Assembly (NCBI GenBank): GCA_947564645.1
Contig: CANOCU010000022.1
Coordinates: 1-55,083 of the forward strand
Length of the DNA stretch: 55,083 nucleotides
Source: an uncultured Lachnospiraceae bacterium
Lineage (GTDB): Bacteria > Bacillota > Clostridia > Lachnospirales > Lachnospiraceae
Direction of reading: 5' to 3'
Notes under the pieces: model-generated
What the model saw: the letters and a program-made list of their open reading frames with translations, nothing else
Told to the model about the DNA's origin: nothing
Databases searched by the model: none
Position numbers and translations under genes: made by a program
In this document: in pieces, positions 8,085 through 17,227 of the stretch
How positions within the stretch are numbered: position 1 is the stretch's first letter
Layout: each line of letters opens with the position of its first letter

Positions 8085-10298
8085 TTATTTTGCCGTGTGA
8101 CGGCATCTGCTTATGATGTCATCCTGTACGCTCCTGTCCAGATCGACAAAATGAGCGGAAAAGCCGCCGACTCTGACGATCAGGTGCAGATAATCATTGG
8201 GCCGCTCCTGGGCTTTTACCAGTGTCTGTGGATCGATGGAGGAATTGCCCTGGAACATTTGTCCGCCCAGCGCGAGGAAGGTGCTAATGAAATTTTTCAT
8301 CAGTTCCTCGTTGATCCAGCTTTCGTCGAAATCCCACATGGAACTGCCGCCTCCGGTGAAGCGGTGCATCGGCATTTTGCAGTTGGAGAGGATCGCGGCG
8401 GTGGCGCCTTTTGTCATGGAACTTCCTGCCGGTGTGGTGCCATGGGAGGCCGGTGTGTGGGCATGACACCCGTCTGCGGTGGCGCCCAGATGCTGTGCGC
8501 AGAGGCCGGCCCATACGAAGGTAAAAATAACCGGCTTCACACAGCCGCCGAGATGATTTTCGTAACTTTCATAAATGCCGCAGATATCATGGAAAAATCC
8601 GGCGGCAAAAGCGTCCGCTTCGTCATGATCCTGTCCGTACTTCGGATAAGCTCTCAGCTGTAGCCGTAAGGCTTCCTGATCCTGATAGTCGCTTTTTAAA
8701 GCCCGGACCAATTCCCCGGCCGAACAGATCTTATCATCGAAAACAGCCTTCTTGACGGCGAACAGGGAATCCGCAGCCATCCCAAGGCCTACCGGAGCGG
8801 TTCCGTAGTCGTGATAACGGGTTCCGCCTTCATGCATGTTTTTCCCGCGGATCATACAGTCGTTGAGCAGACTGGAAGCATAATAGGTGGGACGATATTT
8901 TGCGCTGGCCTTGCTCCACCGGTCGATACAGTCGAAGTACTGGTGCAGGATCCGTCCGGTCTCGGAAAGAAAATCCGCATAATACGCTTCAAAGGAGCTG
9001 AAATTCTCCAGGCCCTGATAATGGACTGTGTCGTAGGTTTTATGGTTTACGAGGCAGTAATTGTGAGTGATGCTGAGTTCCACAAACTTGGGTATATTGT
9101 GCCAGCCGGAGAGAAGCATATCGCTGTTGGCCTGTGAGTTGGAAACTTCCATGCAGCCGTTGGTGGTGTAAGATAACGCTTCCTCATAAGGTACGCCCCG
9201 GTATTCCAGGGAAGCGGCAATGGCCCTGTCGTTCAGGATCTGGCCTCTGTTTTTGCCTGCCATAAGGTAATGAGCCGCAAATTCAATATATTCCTGCGGC
9301 GGATTGGCGGGCATTTTCAGATAGACCAACAGGCAGGTGATATCAAGCTGCAGCGCCGCCTGTGCAAACAGGTAAGTCAGGGGAGAGACGGCAGGTTCTC
9401 CGTTGGGATGACTTCCTCCCAGACATACGGTATCATTCATTTCTTCGTTCAGGCGGATCCTGCGATCCATCTGCAGAAGCAGATGTCCGCACAGATCAAA
9501 AGCTTCCTGCATGGTGATCTTCTGCTCTTTCAGATCTTTCTCCAGATAAGGCCATAAATAATAGTCGAGCCATCCCGGCCCGTAGGTGCCGCTGGCTTCC
9601 TGTGTAACGGTCATATACACCATATTGACGGATTGCACTGCTTCGCGAAAACTTTCGGTAGGATAGCGGGGGACCTTGCGACAGATTTCGGCAAGATCTG
9701 TCATACCCTTACGCTCCAGTTCCTGCACATAGCGCTCGTTGTATCTGATCAGGGAGTCGATCACGATGTTGAGTCCCTGATAGAACTGACGCTTCTTCTC
9801 ATCCTTCGTGCGGGAAAGCATTCGGGTGGACAGGTCACGGATCCCCTGCCAGCCGAGGCGAAGCACTTTCTGGAAACTGTGGGATTCGTGGCCGTTCCAG
9901 AAAGCGTCTCCATGCAGGCCGGCCTCCAGGAAATCACCTCTGACTTCCGGACAGGTATCATGGATCGACTCCAACAGTTCCTGGTAAGCCAGATGATATA
10001 GATAGGAAGGATCTTCCAGAGTCTTTCTTGGATGCTGCCCCCGATCCCCGTCCGGATCGAAGACGCGAAGGTTGTATCGTCCGATCACCACATCGTCATC
10101 GTCCACTTCGACTACCTGATGATCAAATACATAAGCGGTAGTTCTGGCGGTTCTTTCCCATAAGGGAAGATCTGTGTATAGTTCTTCATATGCGTACCTG
10201 CCGTTTGTAAACAGTGTCTGTGCGGTTTCCTTTTCACATTGCAGCCGAATACTCTGTTCCTTTTGCAGGACATGTTCTGACAGTTTCCTGTTGGTCAT
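8085..10298 (-). CDS. Glycyl radical enzyme, dehydratase/lyase type, substrate unknown
   Basis: A 737-residue glycyl radical enzyme. The radical-bearing loop is RVGGFSAHFVDL with Gly712, and the catalytic thiyl cysteine is Cys382 in TTNGCMEVSN. Only a single cysteine is present there, unlike the adjacent pair of pyruvate formate-lyase, and it is followed by Glu384 as in the Cys-x-Glu of diol dehydratases, choline lyase and relatives. These usually read GCVE; Met in the middle is unusual. No microcompartment shell genes or encapsulation extension are seen, and the protein is shorter than BMC-linked homologs. It heads the leftward operon (enzyme, activase, two permeases) and is divergent from the dehydratase/aldolase operon, suggesting shared regulation. 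Possible reactions include dehydration of a diol such as 1,2-propanediol or cleavage of a sugar-derived ether or diol; sequence alone does not decide. Confidence 0.9.
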   Translation of the reverse strand: MTNRKLSEHVLQKEQSIRLQCEKETAQTLFTNGRYAYEELYTDLPLWERTARTTAYVFDHQVVEVDDDDVVIGRYNLRVFDPDGDRGQHPRKTLEDPSYLYHLAYQELLESIHDTCPEVRGDFLEAGLHGDAFWNGHESHSFQKVLRLGWQGIRDLSTRMLSRTKDEKKRQFYQGLNIVIDSLIRYNERYVQELERKGMTDLAEICRKVPRYPTESFREAVQSVNMVYMTVTQEASGTYGPGWLDYYLWPYLEKDLKEQKITMQEAFDLCGHLLLQMDRRIRLNEEMNDTVCLGGSHPNGEPAVSPLTYLFAQAALQLDITCLLVYLKMPANPPQEYIEFAAHYLMAGKNRGQILNDRAIAASLEYRGVPYEEALSYTTNGCMEVSNSQANSDMLLSGWHNIPKFVELSITHNYCLVNHKTYDTVHYQGLENFSSFEAYYADFLSETGRILHQYFDCIDRWSKASAKYRPTYYASSLLNDCMIRGKNMHEGGTRYHDYGTAPVGLGMAADSLFAVKKAVFDDKICSAGELVRALKSDYQDQEALRLQLRAYPKYGQDHDEADAFAAGFFHDICGIYESYENHLGGCVKPVIFTFVWAGLCAQHLGATADGCHAHTPASHGTTPAGSSMTKGATAAILSNCKMPMHRFTGGGSSMWDFDESWINEELMKNFISTFLALGGQMFQGNSSIDPQTLVKAQERPNDYLHLIVRVGGFSAHFVDLDRSVQDDIISRCRHTAK

Positions 10299-10338
10299 TG
10301 GTTTTCCTCCTCGCTTTGTCTTGTTAACTTTGCTTTTG

Positions 10339-10348
10339 TGATATATCA
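10339..10348. promoter_or_regulatory. Perfect 10-bp palindrome, candidate GntR operator
   Basis: TGATATATCA is a perfect palindrome placed just downstream of the -10 box of the leftward promoter, between the promoter and the glycyl radical enzyme start. Near-identical copies sit at 10503, 10536 and 12118, all at promoters of this regulon. A repressor bound here would block transcription of the leftward operon. The local GntR/FCD regulator (12184) is the natural candidate. Confidence 0.5.
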
Positions 10349-10361
10349 GAATATGTATTAA

Positions 10362-10390
10362 AATATACCATACGGAAAATAAAAAAGCAA
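10362..10390 (-). promoter_or_regulatory. Promoter of the glycyl radical enzyme operon
   Basis: On the minus strand TTGCTT (10385-10390) and TATATT (10362-10367) are spaced by 17 bp, about 65 bp upstream of the glycyl radical enzyme start. The region is AT-rich, so chance matches are more likely than elsewhere, but position and nearby palindrome agree. Confidence 0.5.
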
Positions 10391-10502
10391 CAATGTTTTT
10401 ATGAATGTGATATGTAAAATGGAAAATAATGTGAAAATACTGGAAAATATGGAAAAATTTATATCATAATCAGGAGAAGAAGATGTGGTTTGAATGTATT
10501 TG

Positions 10503-10545
10503 TGATATATTATAAAATAAAAAATATGTTGATAGTGATATATTA
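10503..10545. promoter_or_regulatory. Two operator-like TGATATATTA copies
   Basis: TGATATATTA occurs at 10503-10512 and again at 10536-10545, 33 bp apart start to start (about three helical turns). The second copy lies inside the spacer of the predicted rightward promoter, an ideal position for repression. Each differs from the perfect palindrome at 10339 by one base. Confidence 0.5.
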
Positions 10546-10557
10546 ATGTGTTATGAA
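10529..10557 (+). promoter_or_regulatory. Promoter of the binding-protein gene
   Basis: TTGATA (10529-10534) and TATGAA (10552-10557) are spaced by 17 bp, about 60 bp upstream of the lipoprotein start. An operator-like TGATATATTA fills the spacer. Confidence 0.5.
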
Positions 10558-10618
10558 TAGAAGCATAACAATTCAATTTGGGCCTGAGAGACGGCCAACT
10601 TAAGAAAAGGAGAGGAAT

Positions 10619-11983
10619 ATGGAAAAAGGCAAAGTACAAAAAATTATTGCAGGGTTACTTGGCGGGTTGATGGCAATCTCACTCGTGGGATGCGGATCGG
10701 GAGGAGGAAGCGCCGGCGCTGAGAGTACAGATGCGGGAGCGGTACAGAATACCCCGGAAGGCCAGGAAGAAGAACGCAGCGGCGCTGCGGAAGAGGAAGT
10801 AAAGGAGATTACGCTGTGGGAGATCCAGACGGAAGAACCCATGAGAGAGATATTTGCCGATAGTATTGCCAGATTCGAGGCGGATCATCCGGGTTATAAG
10901 ATTAATGATGTCTGCATGGGCAGTGAAGATTATAAGCAGAAGATCGCGATCGCCCTTGGCTCCAATACGGCGCCGGATATTTTTGTTACATGGACCGGAG
11001 GCGGCATGAAGGAATATATTGAAGCCGGCTGCATTACCGATCTGACAGACTTTATGAATCAGGATGATTATAAGGATTATTTCATGGATGCGGCTGTTGC
11101 ACAGACGGTGGAGGACGGGAAGATGTGGGCGGTGCCGGTGGAGAACTGTTCGATCGCGGCGATCTTCTATAATAAGGCATTGTTCGAGCGCTATAATATT
11201 GCGGTACCGAAGACTCTGGAGGAGCTTGAGAAAGTCTGCGATACCTTCCTGGAGAATGGCATTTCACCTTTTGCCCTGCCGAATAAGACCAAGTATTTCG
11301 CGTCCATGTACTATATGTACCTGGTAGACCGTCAGGCGGGTCCGGAACTTTTTGAGAGTGCGGCAAACGGTGGTGACAGGACGTTTGAGGACGAAGTGTT
11401 TACCTGGGCGGATAACAAGATGCAGGAGTGGGCACAGAAGGGGTATTTCGGAGAAGGATATAACGGTCTTGACGGAGAGACCGGCATTCACCGCACCATG
11501 TTCTATAACGAGGAATGTGCGATGCTTCTGGACGGCAGCTGGTGCGTATCCACATTTTATAATGATCAGCCTGACATTCTCGGCGATATCGGTGTGTTCC
11601 CGTTCCCGTCTGTCGAAGGCGGTAAAGGGGATCCCGGCAACCTGGTAGGCACGCTGGGAGATACGTTCTACTGTATCAGTTCCGAGGCGGAGGACAAGGA
11701 GATCTGTTTCGAGGCGATCAAATATCTGATCGATGATACGGCTGTGGCAAAGAGGATCGCAGCGGGCAGAATCCCACCTACGAAGAACGCGACGGCAGAG
11801 AACGAGATCAGTGAAGAACTTATGAAGCTTTTGCAGGAAGCGAAGAGCATCCAGCTCTGGTACGATCAGTATCTTCCCAGCGATGCCGCAGAGATTCATA
11901 AGGACAGTATGCAGGCTCTTGTAGGGCTTTCCATGACGCCGGAAGAATATAATAAAGCGATGATTGATGCGGTAAATAAATAG
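10619..11983 (+). CDS. Sugar ABC transporter substrate-binding lipoprotein
   Basis: A 454-residue family 1 extracellular solute-binding protein. The N-terminus is a lipoprotein signal with lipobox LVGC (Cys about 25), followed by a Gly/Ser/Ala-rich and acidic linker. The mature part opens with KEITLWEIQTEEPM, the first strand of this fold, and has ALGSNTAPDIFVTW and ECAMLLDGSWCVS segments typical of CUT1 sugar-binding proteins. AGGAGAGG lies just before the ATG. It is the first gene of the rightward operon and would deliver ligand to the permeases at 5377-7095 on the opposite strand. The hairpin after it probably reduces read-through into the catabolic genes. Confidence 0.95.
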   Translation: MEKGKVQKIIAGLLGGLMAISLVGCGSGGGSAGAESTDAGAVQNTPEGQEEERSGAAEEEVKEITLWEIQTEEPMREIFADSIARFEADHPGYKINDVCMGSEDYKQKIAIALGSNTAPDIFVTWTGGGMKEYIEAGCITDLTDFMNQDDYKDYFMDAAVAQTVEDGKMWAVPVENCSIAAIFYNKALFERYNIAVPKTLEELEKVCDTFLENGISPFALPNKTKYFASMYYMYLVDRQAGPELFESAANGGDRTFEDEVFTWADNKMQEWAQKGYFGEGYNGLDGETGIHRTMFYNEECAMLLDGSWCVSTFYNDQPDILGDIGVFPFPSVEGGKGDPGNLVGTLGDTFYCISSEAEDKEICFEAIKYLIDDTAVAKRIAAGRIPPTKNATAENEISEELMKLLQEAKSIQLWYDQYLPSDAAEIHKDSMQALVGLSMTPEEYNKAMIDAVNK

Positions 11984-12016
11984 AAGATAGACTTAGTTGT
12001 AATTGTATTAATATAT

Positions 12017-12054
12017 CAGGGCGGTGTAAAGTACTGCCGCCCTGTTGGCCTTTT
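12017..12054 (+). terminator. Hairpin after the binding-protein gene
   Basis: CAGGGCGG (12017-12024) pairs with CCGCCCTG (12037-12044) around a 12-nt loop, followed by a moderately T-rich TTGGCCTTTT. It lies 33 nt after the stop. Such structures behind binding-protein genes often let that gene be expressed more strongly than the downstream genes. Confidence 0.6.
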
Positions 12055-12117
12055 CGTTGTAAATGCGGTCTTTTTATAACATGACAGCATAATACTTTCC
12101 AAATGACATGGATAATA

Positions 12118-12127
12118 TGATATATTA
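12118..12127. promoter_or_regulatory. Operator-like TGATATATTA before the GntR gene
   Basis: A fourth copy of the operator-like 10-mer, about 57 bp upstream of the GntR-type regulator start and overlapping a plausible -10 region. It is consistent with autoregulation of the regulator and control of the downstream catabolic genes. Confidence 0.45.
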
Positions 12128-12183
12128 AAAACAAAATGCTGTAAGATAAAAAATATCACAAAACGCTATGAGGAGGCAGAAGC

Positions 12184-12831
12184 ATGAAACAACAGAAGGA
12201 AAGCTTAAAGGAGATCATTTACAGGGATTTAAAGGAAAAGATCATTTTCTGCGAGTATCTTCCGGGTACGCCGATTTCGGAGGAGGAGATCGGCAGGGAG
12301 TATAATGTGAGCAGAACGCCGGTGCGGGAGGCGATCCTGCAGTTGGCACGGGAAGATTATATTACGATTGCGGCAAGGAAATCGACCAGAGTTTCCAAGA
12401 TCTCTTATCAGGAAATGAATGAGATCATTGAGGCCCGGCTGTTGACGGAACCCTATATTTTGCGGTGTCAGGAGAAACCGTTAACGGACGATGTGAAGGA
12501 GAAGCTTGAAATATTAAGGGTGGGCTTTGAAGAGGTTTCCCTGTGTGACGAGAAGAGCCTGAAGCAGTTTTTGAAGATGGATTATGAGTTTCACAGCCTG
12601 TTGGTAAATCTGAGCCATAACCACCTGCTCATTCAGTTCTGTCAGGATATTCTGGAGAGATCGACCAGACAGTGGTATCTGATGTGTATCAGAATGGAAG
12701 GCCGCCTGTCTGTGGCGAAGGATGAGCATAAGCAGATCATTGATCATCTTTTACAAGGTGATTACGGTAACGCATCGAAGAACCTTGAACAGCACATCAA
12801 AGCGTTTTACGATCTGGTCTATTTCAATTAA
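12184..12831 (+). CDS. GntR family regulator, FadR/FCD subfamily
   Basis: A 215-residue regulator. Residues 8-70 form the GntR winged helix (LKEKIIFCEYLPGTPISEEE followed by YNVSRTPVREAILQL). Residues 80-210 form the all-helical FCD effector domain; DYEFHSLLV and DEHKQIIDHL carry the acidic and His residues that in FCD proteins bind a metal and organic-acid ligands. Such regulators usually sense the pathway substrate or an intermediate such as a sugar acid. It has AGGAGG upstream, an operator-like palindrome in its leader, and sits 24 nt before the esterase-dehydratase gene, so it is the likely local regulator. Confidence 0.9.
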   Translation: MKQQKESLKEIIYRDLKEKIIFCEYLPGTPISEEEIGREYNVSRTPVREAILQLAREDYITIAARKSTRVSKISYQEMNEIIEARLLTEPYILRCQEKPLTDDVKEKLEILRVGFEEVSLCDEKSLKQFLKMDYEFHSLLVNLSHNHLLIQFCQDILERSTRQWYLMCIRMEGRLSVAKDEHKQIIDHLLQGDYGNASKNLEQHIKAFYDLVYFN

Positions 12832-12855
12832 CTGCCGGCAGAGAGGACGGACTGC

Positions 12856-15435
12856 ATGAATCTTTTTACAATTAACGTTATGTCGAATGCCTTACATAAG
12901 CGGACGACGGTTAATGTCTTATGTCCGCAGGAGGCGGCCAGGGGCGTGGAATTGCCGACACTGACGCTGCTTCACGGGATGACCGATGATCAGAGCGGAT
13001 GGATCCGTCATACGCTGGCGGAGGAATATGCCGGGGAGACAGGTACGTGTCTGGTGATTCCGAATGCGGACTTGAGCTTTTATACCGATATGGCATATGG
13101 CGGAGCATATCTTATATTTTTGGCGGAAGAGCTGCCCTGTTTCCTGCGAAATTATTTTCCGATTGCCGAAGGAAAACAGCGTAATTATGTGGCGGGAAAT
13201 TCCATGGGAGGATATGGCGCATTTCTGCTCGCCATGCGCTATCCGCAGCAGTATCGGGCAGCATTTTCTCTCTCTGGTCCGATGAAGATAGCGTGGATCC
13301 ATCGCATATTGGCAGATGAAAGTCTGGCCAGGCTCTATGAAGCAGGTGAGGAAGACAGCCTGAGGGCATATGTGGAACGACTTGGCAGGCAGGAGCAGAT
13401 TCCGTCAAAACTGGTGTACAGCCTGTTGGAGTCCGGGGATCTTACGAGGATCTTCCGGGGTATGTTTGGCGAGGAAGGCATTATTCTGGACGGAAGTGAT
13501 GTGGATCTGATGGATCTGGTTCGGCGCAGGGCTTTTCGGGAAAGTGCTGTGGAACTGTATGCATACTGCGGAGAGCAGGATTACCATTACGAGAGTAACC
13601 GGTTGTTTGAAGATATGGCAGCCGCAATGGGGATATCGTACAGATTGCAGACCGGGGCGGGAGGTCATGACTGGAAATATTGGAATCGTCAGCTGCCACA
13701 GGTTTTTGACATTATTGCGGGGAGACAGAGATACCGGGATGGGAAGGGTGAGAAGATGAGACGAAGTGAAGAGATTCTGAAACGTCCGGAGTTCAATTTC
13801 AACAGGGCTGTCTACAAATCGATGGGGTTTTCGGATACGGATCTGGCGAAACCGATCATCGGCATTGCCAATACCTGGAGTGAGCTATGCCCGGGGAGCT
13901 ATAATCTGCGACAGTTGGCCGAACATGTGAAATACGGGATATATGCGGCAGGGGGAACGCCCGTGGAATTCGGGGTGACCGGAGCCTGTGACGGAACGGC
14001 GCAGGGAAACGAGGGGATGAAATATATTCTGCCTTCCAGAGAACTGATCGCGAATGACGTGGAGGTGATGGTACAGGCTCATCGGCTGGATGCGGTGGTT
14101 TTGATGGGTTCCTGCGATAAGATTGTGCCGGGATTGTTGATGGCGGCAGCAAGATTGAAGATTCCGGCGATCCTGCTGCCGGGCGGCCCCATGCTTGGCG
14201 GCAGTAAGTTCGACGGGCGAAGTTCGGATCTGACTTCTCTCTCAGAGGGAAACGGAATGCTGAAGGCGGGAAAAATTACGGAAGAAGAGTTGGAGAGCCT
14301 GGAAGATACATGCGGTCCCACGTGCGGTTCCTGCTCTTTCTATGGAACGGCCAATACCATGTGCGCACTGTCTGAGGCGTTGGGGATGACGCTTCCCGGG
14401 GGTGCTTTGATTCCGGCCGTATATGCGCAGAGAACAAGAATCGCTTATCGGACGGGAGAGAAGATCGTGGAACTGGTCAGAAAGAATATTACTGCCCGGG
14501 AGATCATAACTTCCGACGCTCTGGATAACGCGATCCGTGTTCTGAATGCCACCGGAGGGTCTACCAATGGGGCGCTGCACCTGCCGGCGATCGCGAGGGA
14601 GAACGGTATCTGTGGAAACGTGATGACGGATAAGCTTAAGAGGATCGGGATGACTACACCCCTGATCGTGAAAGTGAATCCGGCGTCACCCTACAATATG
14701 GAAGATTTCTACTTTGCAGGGGGAATCCCCCAGGTAATGCGGGAATTGAGACCTTTGCTCCATGGGGAGGCGATGACCGTTACCGGGAAGACGGTGGCGG
14801 AAAATATAGAGGAATATAAGGAAAAAGATGTGAACCGGAAGATCATCAGGACGTTGGAGGATCCCTTTTTGCAATTCGGCGGGATTGCGATCCTGGAAGG
14901 AAATCTCGCGCCTGACGGCTGTATTACCAAACCGTCTGCCATTGTGCCCGAAATGCATGTGTTTACGGGCAGGGCGAAGGTGTATGACGGCGAGGAGAGA
15001 GCGGAGACGGCGATCCTTGGGGGCGAGATCGTAGCCGGAGATGTAGTGGTGATCCGCTACGAGGGGCCGAAAGGCGGACCGGGGATGCGGGAGATGTTCA
15101 AAGCCATGAAGTATCTTTACGGAGTCGGGCTGGGAACTTCCACGGCGCTGATCACGGACGGACGCTTTTCCGGAACCAACAACGGCTGCTTCGTAGGGCA
15201 TATTTCGCCGGAGGCTGCACAAGGCGGTCCGATCGCACTTATCGAGAACGGCGACAGCATTACGATCGATATTCCGGCCGGAAAGATCACGCTGCATGTG
15301 GATGAGGAGACTCTGCACAGGAGGAGAGAAGCGCTGATCCTGCCGCCGCCGGTCGTGCGGGAGGGCTATCTGGGGCTGTATGCGCGATTTGCCTTGTCAG
15401 CGAGCGAGGGAGCGGTGATCGACTGGAACCAATAA
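12856..15435 (+). CDS. Esterase/lactonase-like domain fused to IlvD/Edd-type dehydratase
   Basis: An 859-residue two-domain protein. Residues 1-290 form an alpha/beta-hydrolase of the EstA/S-formylglutathione hydrolase type, with GNSMGG (Ser116) and plausible Asp242 and His271 (GGHDW) completing the triad, and LLHGMTDD as oxyanion region. From Met301 a complete IlvD/Edd dehydratase of 559 residues follows, with iron-sulfur ligand motifs GACDGT, GSCDKIVPG and TCGSCSFYGTANTM and the catalytic TDGRFSG serine loop. IlvD/Edd enzymes remove water from 2,3-dihydroxy acids to give 2-oxo-3-deoxy acids. There is no stop between the domains; a weak internal ribosome site (AGGGTGAG) precedes Met301, so a free dehydratase could also be made. 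Fusion to a hydrolase suggests consecutive steps, such as opening a sugar lactone and then dehydrating the aldonate. Valine biosynthesis is unlikely given the neighbours. Confidence 0.9.
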   Translation: MNLFTINVMSNALHKRTTVNVLCPQEAARGVELPTLTLLHGMTDDQSGWIRHTLAEEYAGETGTCLVIPNADLSFYTDMAYGGAYLIFLAEELPCFLRNYFPIAEGKQRNYVAGNSMGGYGAFLLAMRYPQQYRAAFSLSGPMKIAWIHRILADESLARLYEAGEEDSLRAYVERLGRQEQIPSKLVYSLLESGDLTRIFRGMFGEEGIILDGSDVDLMDLVRRRAFRESAVELYAYCGEQDYHYESNRLFEDMAAAMGISYRLQTGAGGHDWKYWNRQLPQVFDIIAGRQRYRDGKGEKMRRSEEILKRPEFNFNRAVYKSMGFSDTDLAKPIIGIANTWSELCPGSYNLRQLAEHVKYGIYAAGGTPVEFGVTGACDGTAQGNEGMKYILPSRELIANDVEVMVQAHRLDAVVLMGSCDKIVPGLLMAAARLKIPAILLPGGPMLGGSKFDGRSSDLTSLSEGNGMLKAGKITEEELESLEDTCGPTCGSCSFYGTANTMCALSEALGMTLPGGALIPAVYAQRTRIAYRTGEKIVELVRKNITAREIITSDALDNAIRVLNATGGSTNGALHLPAIARENGICGNVMTDKLKRIGMTTPLIVKVNPASPYNMEDFYFAGGIPQVMRELRPLLHGEAMTVTGKTVAENIEEYKEKDVNRKIIRTLEDPFLQFGGIAILEGNLAPDGCITKPSAIVPEMHVFTGRAKVYDGEERAETAILGGEIVAGDVVVIRYEGPKGGPGMREMFKAMKYLYGVGLGTSTALITDGRFSGTNNGCFVGHISPEAAQGGPIALIENGDSITIDIPAGKITLHVDEETLHRRREALILPPPVVREGYLGLYARFALSASEGAVIDWNQ

Positions 15436-15477
15436 CAAATAATCAAGGAAAAGAAAGAGATAAGGAGTTACATAGAT

Positions 15478-16278
15478 ATGGCATTTGATTTTACTGGTAA
15501 GACGGTTGGGGTCACGGGCGCAGCCGGAATTAATGGAATTGGTTTTGCAATCGCCAGGAAGTTTCTGCAGTACGGCGCAGCGGTGTTTATCTGTGATCTG
15601 GACGAGAAAGCACTTTCTGAGGCGGAGACAAAACTGCGGGAATACGGAACGGTAAAGGCATACAAGGTGGATGTATCAAACGGGCAGGCAGTATCCGGTC
15701 TGTTTAAAGAGGCGGTAAGGGACTTTGGGTACATTGATGTTTTCATCAGCAACGCGGGAATCTATCCGCAGATCATGGTATGCGATATGGCAGAGGAACA
15801 ATGGGATACGGTTATGGCTGTTAATCTGAAATCCGTCTTTCTCTGTGCCAGGGAATGCCGCAGGGTGATGGACAGGGGCGGCGTATTGATCAATGCATCT
15901 TCCTTTGCCGCTCTGCTTGGGTCTGCAGGCAGCGGCGCCTATGCGGCAAGCAAGGCGGCTGTCTATAATCTGACCAAAACGCTGGCGGCAGAGCTTGCGC
16001 CTTACCAAATTCGCACGGTCGGATATATTCCGGGCGTTATTGAGACGGGTATGACAAAGGAGGTGATCGAGAGCAGGGAGAAAGAGCTGACGGAGGCGAT
16101 CGCGCTTAAGCGGCTGGGTAAGTCGGATGACGTGGCGGATGCGGTGTGCTTCCTGGCATCCGATCAGGCGGCGTATATGACGGGCACCTTCCTTGAGATC
16201 AGCGGCGGTAAGCTTTGCGTACAGAATCCGGATTATGCCTGGAATCAGTATGGAAAGAACGCCTGCGGTACGGCCTAA
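15478..16278 (+). CDS. SDR family NAD(P)-dependent dehydrogenase
   Basis: A 266-residue classical short-chain dehydrogenase. The cofactor motif is [10 protein letters not shown] near residue 13, the structural motif SNAG near 90, and the active site has the SS pair and YAASK (Tyr and Lys). Asp40 in CDLDEKA suggests NAD(H) preference. Proteins of this type oxidise sugar hydroxyls, for example at C1 of fucose or rhamnose to give the lactone, or act on 2-oxo-3-deoxy acids. AAGGAG precedes the start. It lies between the dehydratase fusion and the aldehyde dehydrogenase in one operon, so it probably performs one oxidation of the same substrate. Its C-terminus ([15 protein letters not shown]) is longer than usual. 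Confidence 0.92.
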   Translation: MAFDFTGKTVGVTGAAGINGIGFAIARKFLQYGAAVFICDLDEKALSEAETKLREYGTVKAYKVDVSNGQAVSGLFKEAVRDFGYIDVFISNAGIYPQIMVCDMAEEQWDTVMAVNLKSVFLCARECRRVMDRGGVLINASSFAALLGSAGSGAYAASKAAVYNLTKTLAAELAPYQIRTVGYIPGVIETGMTKEVIESREKELTEAIALKRLGKSDDVADAVCFLASDQAAYMTGTFLEISGGKLCVQNPDYAWNQYGKNACGTA

Positions 16279-16310
16279 TGGCAGAACAAATGAGAAATAG
16301 GGGGATAAAA

Positions 16311-17216
16311 ATGGCGAAAATTGATGTTGCGATCATTGGGCCGGGCAATATCGGGTCTGATCTGATGTATAAGGTGATGCGCAGTTCATGCCTGAACATG
16401 AAGCTAATGACAGGTATCGTTTTGTCCGAAGGGATCAAACGCGCGGCGAAAATGGGAATTGAGACCAGCATAAACGGAATCGAAGCCGTTCTCGCGCAGG
16501 ATGATATCCGGATCGTTTTCGATGCGACGGGCGCAAAAGCGCATTTGGAACATGCGCCGCTTCTGCAAAAAGCGGGAAAAATTGCGATTGATATGACACC
16601 TGCCGCCGTGGGACCGTATGTGGTGCCCTGCGTCAACCTGGATGCCCTGTCACAGGAGATGAATTTCAATATGGTGACTTGCGGCGGGCAGGCGACCGTG
16701 CCGATCGCCTATGCGGTCAACCGTGTTGCAGACAGTTCCTATACGGAGATTGTTTCCTGTATCTCATCCAAAAGCGCCGGCCCCGGTACCAGGGCGAATA
16801 TCGATGAGTTTACGGAAACCACGGCCAAAGCGTTAGAGACGGTGGCGGGCGCCGACCGGGGAAAAGCGGTCATTATTTTGAATCCTGCCAATCCGCCTCT
16901 TTTGATGACAAACACGATCTATTCTATTGTCAAAAATCCCGATCAGGAGAGGATCAACAGGTCGGTCAGGGAGATGGTGGAAGAGGTTCAAAAGTATGTT
17001 CCGGGGTACAGACTCAGAACGCCGCCGATCTTTGACGGCAATAAGGTGACTGTTATTGTGGAAGTGGAGGGGGCGGGCGATTTCCTGCCGAAATATTCCG
17101 GGAATCTGGATATTATCAATGCGGCGGCCGTTCGGGTCGCGGAGAAGCTGGCGGTCGAAAGACTGATGAAGGAAAAAGGTTCGGACGCGATGTCTGCGGA
17201 GAAGGAGAAGGGATAA
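16311..17216 (+). CDS. dmpF: Acylating acetaldehyde/propanal dehydrogenase (DmpF type)
   Basis: A 301-residue CoA-acylating aldehyde dehydrogenase of the DmpF/BphJ/MhpF family. It converts acetaldehyde (or propanal) plus CoA and NAD to acyl-CoA. The N-terminus [11 protein letters not shown] is the NAD site, and the nucleophile is Cys124 in [30 protein letters not shown] and [12 protein letters not shown] are conserved family blocks. Family enzymes form a complex with a DmpG-type aldolase and receive the aldehyde through a tunnel, and the aldolase gene follows 11 nt downstream. Start chosen at 16311 because AGGGGGA lies just upstream; a 32-residue in-frame extension has no site and overlaps the SDR gene. 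Confidence 0.95.
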   Translation: MAKIDVAIIGPGNIGSDLMYKVMRSSCLNMKLMTGIVLSEGIKRAAKMGIETSINGIEAVLAQDDIRIVFDATGAKAHLEHAPLLQKAGKIAIDMTPAAVGPYVVPCVNLDALSQEMNFNMVTCGGQATVPIAYAVNRVADSSYTEIVSCISSKSAGPGTRANIDEFTETTAKALETVAGADRGKAVIILNPANPPLLMTNTIYSIVKNPDQERINRSVREMVEEVQKYVPGYRLRTPPIFDGNKVTVIVEVEGAGDFLPKYSGNLDIINAAAVRVAEKLAVERLMKEKGSDAMSAEKEKG

Positions 17217-17227
17217 GAGGTAAGAGG

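Noticed and set aside
7926-8663. A 245-codon plus-strand reading frame antisense to the glycyl radical enzyme and activase
   Set aside because: It lies opposite genes with clear catalytic motifs, has no recognisable domain or ribosome site, and reflects GC-biased codon shadowing.
8085-10298. Pyruvate formate-lyase
   Set aside because: The active site has one cysteine in GCME rather than the adjacent Cys pair, and the activase carries the ferredoxin insert of non-PFL activases.
12856-15435. Biosynthetic IlvD for branched-chain amino acids
   Set aside because: It is fused to an esterase and sits in a sugar-transport, aldolase and alcohol dehydrogenase operon without ilvC, ilvB or leu genes.
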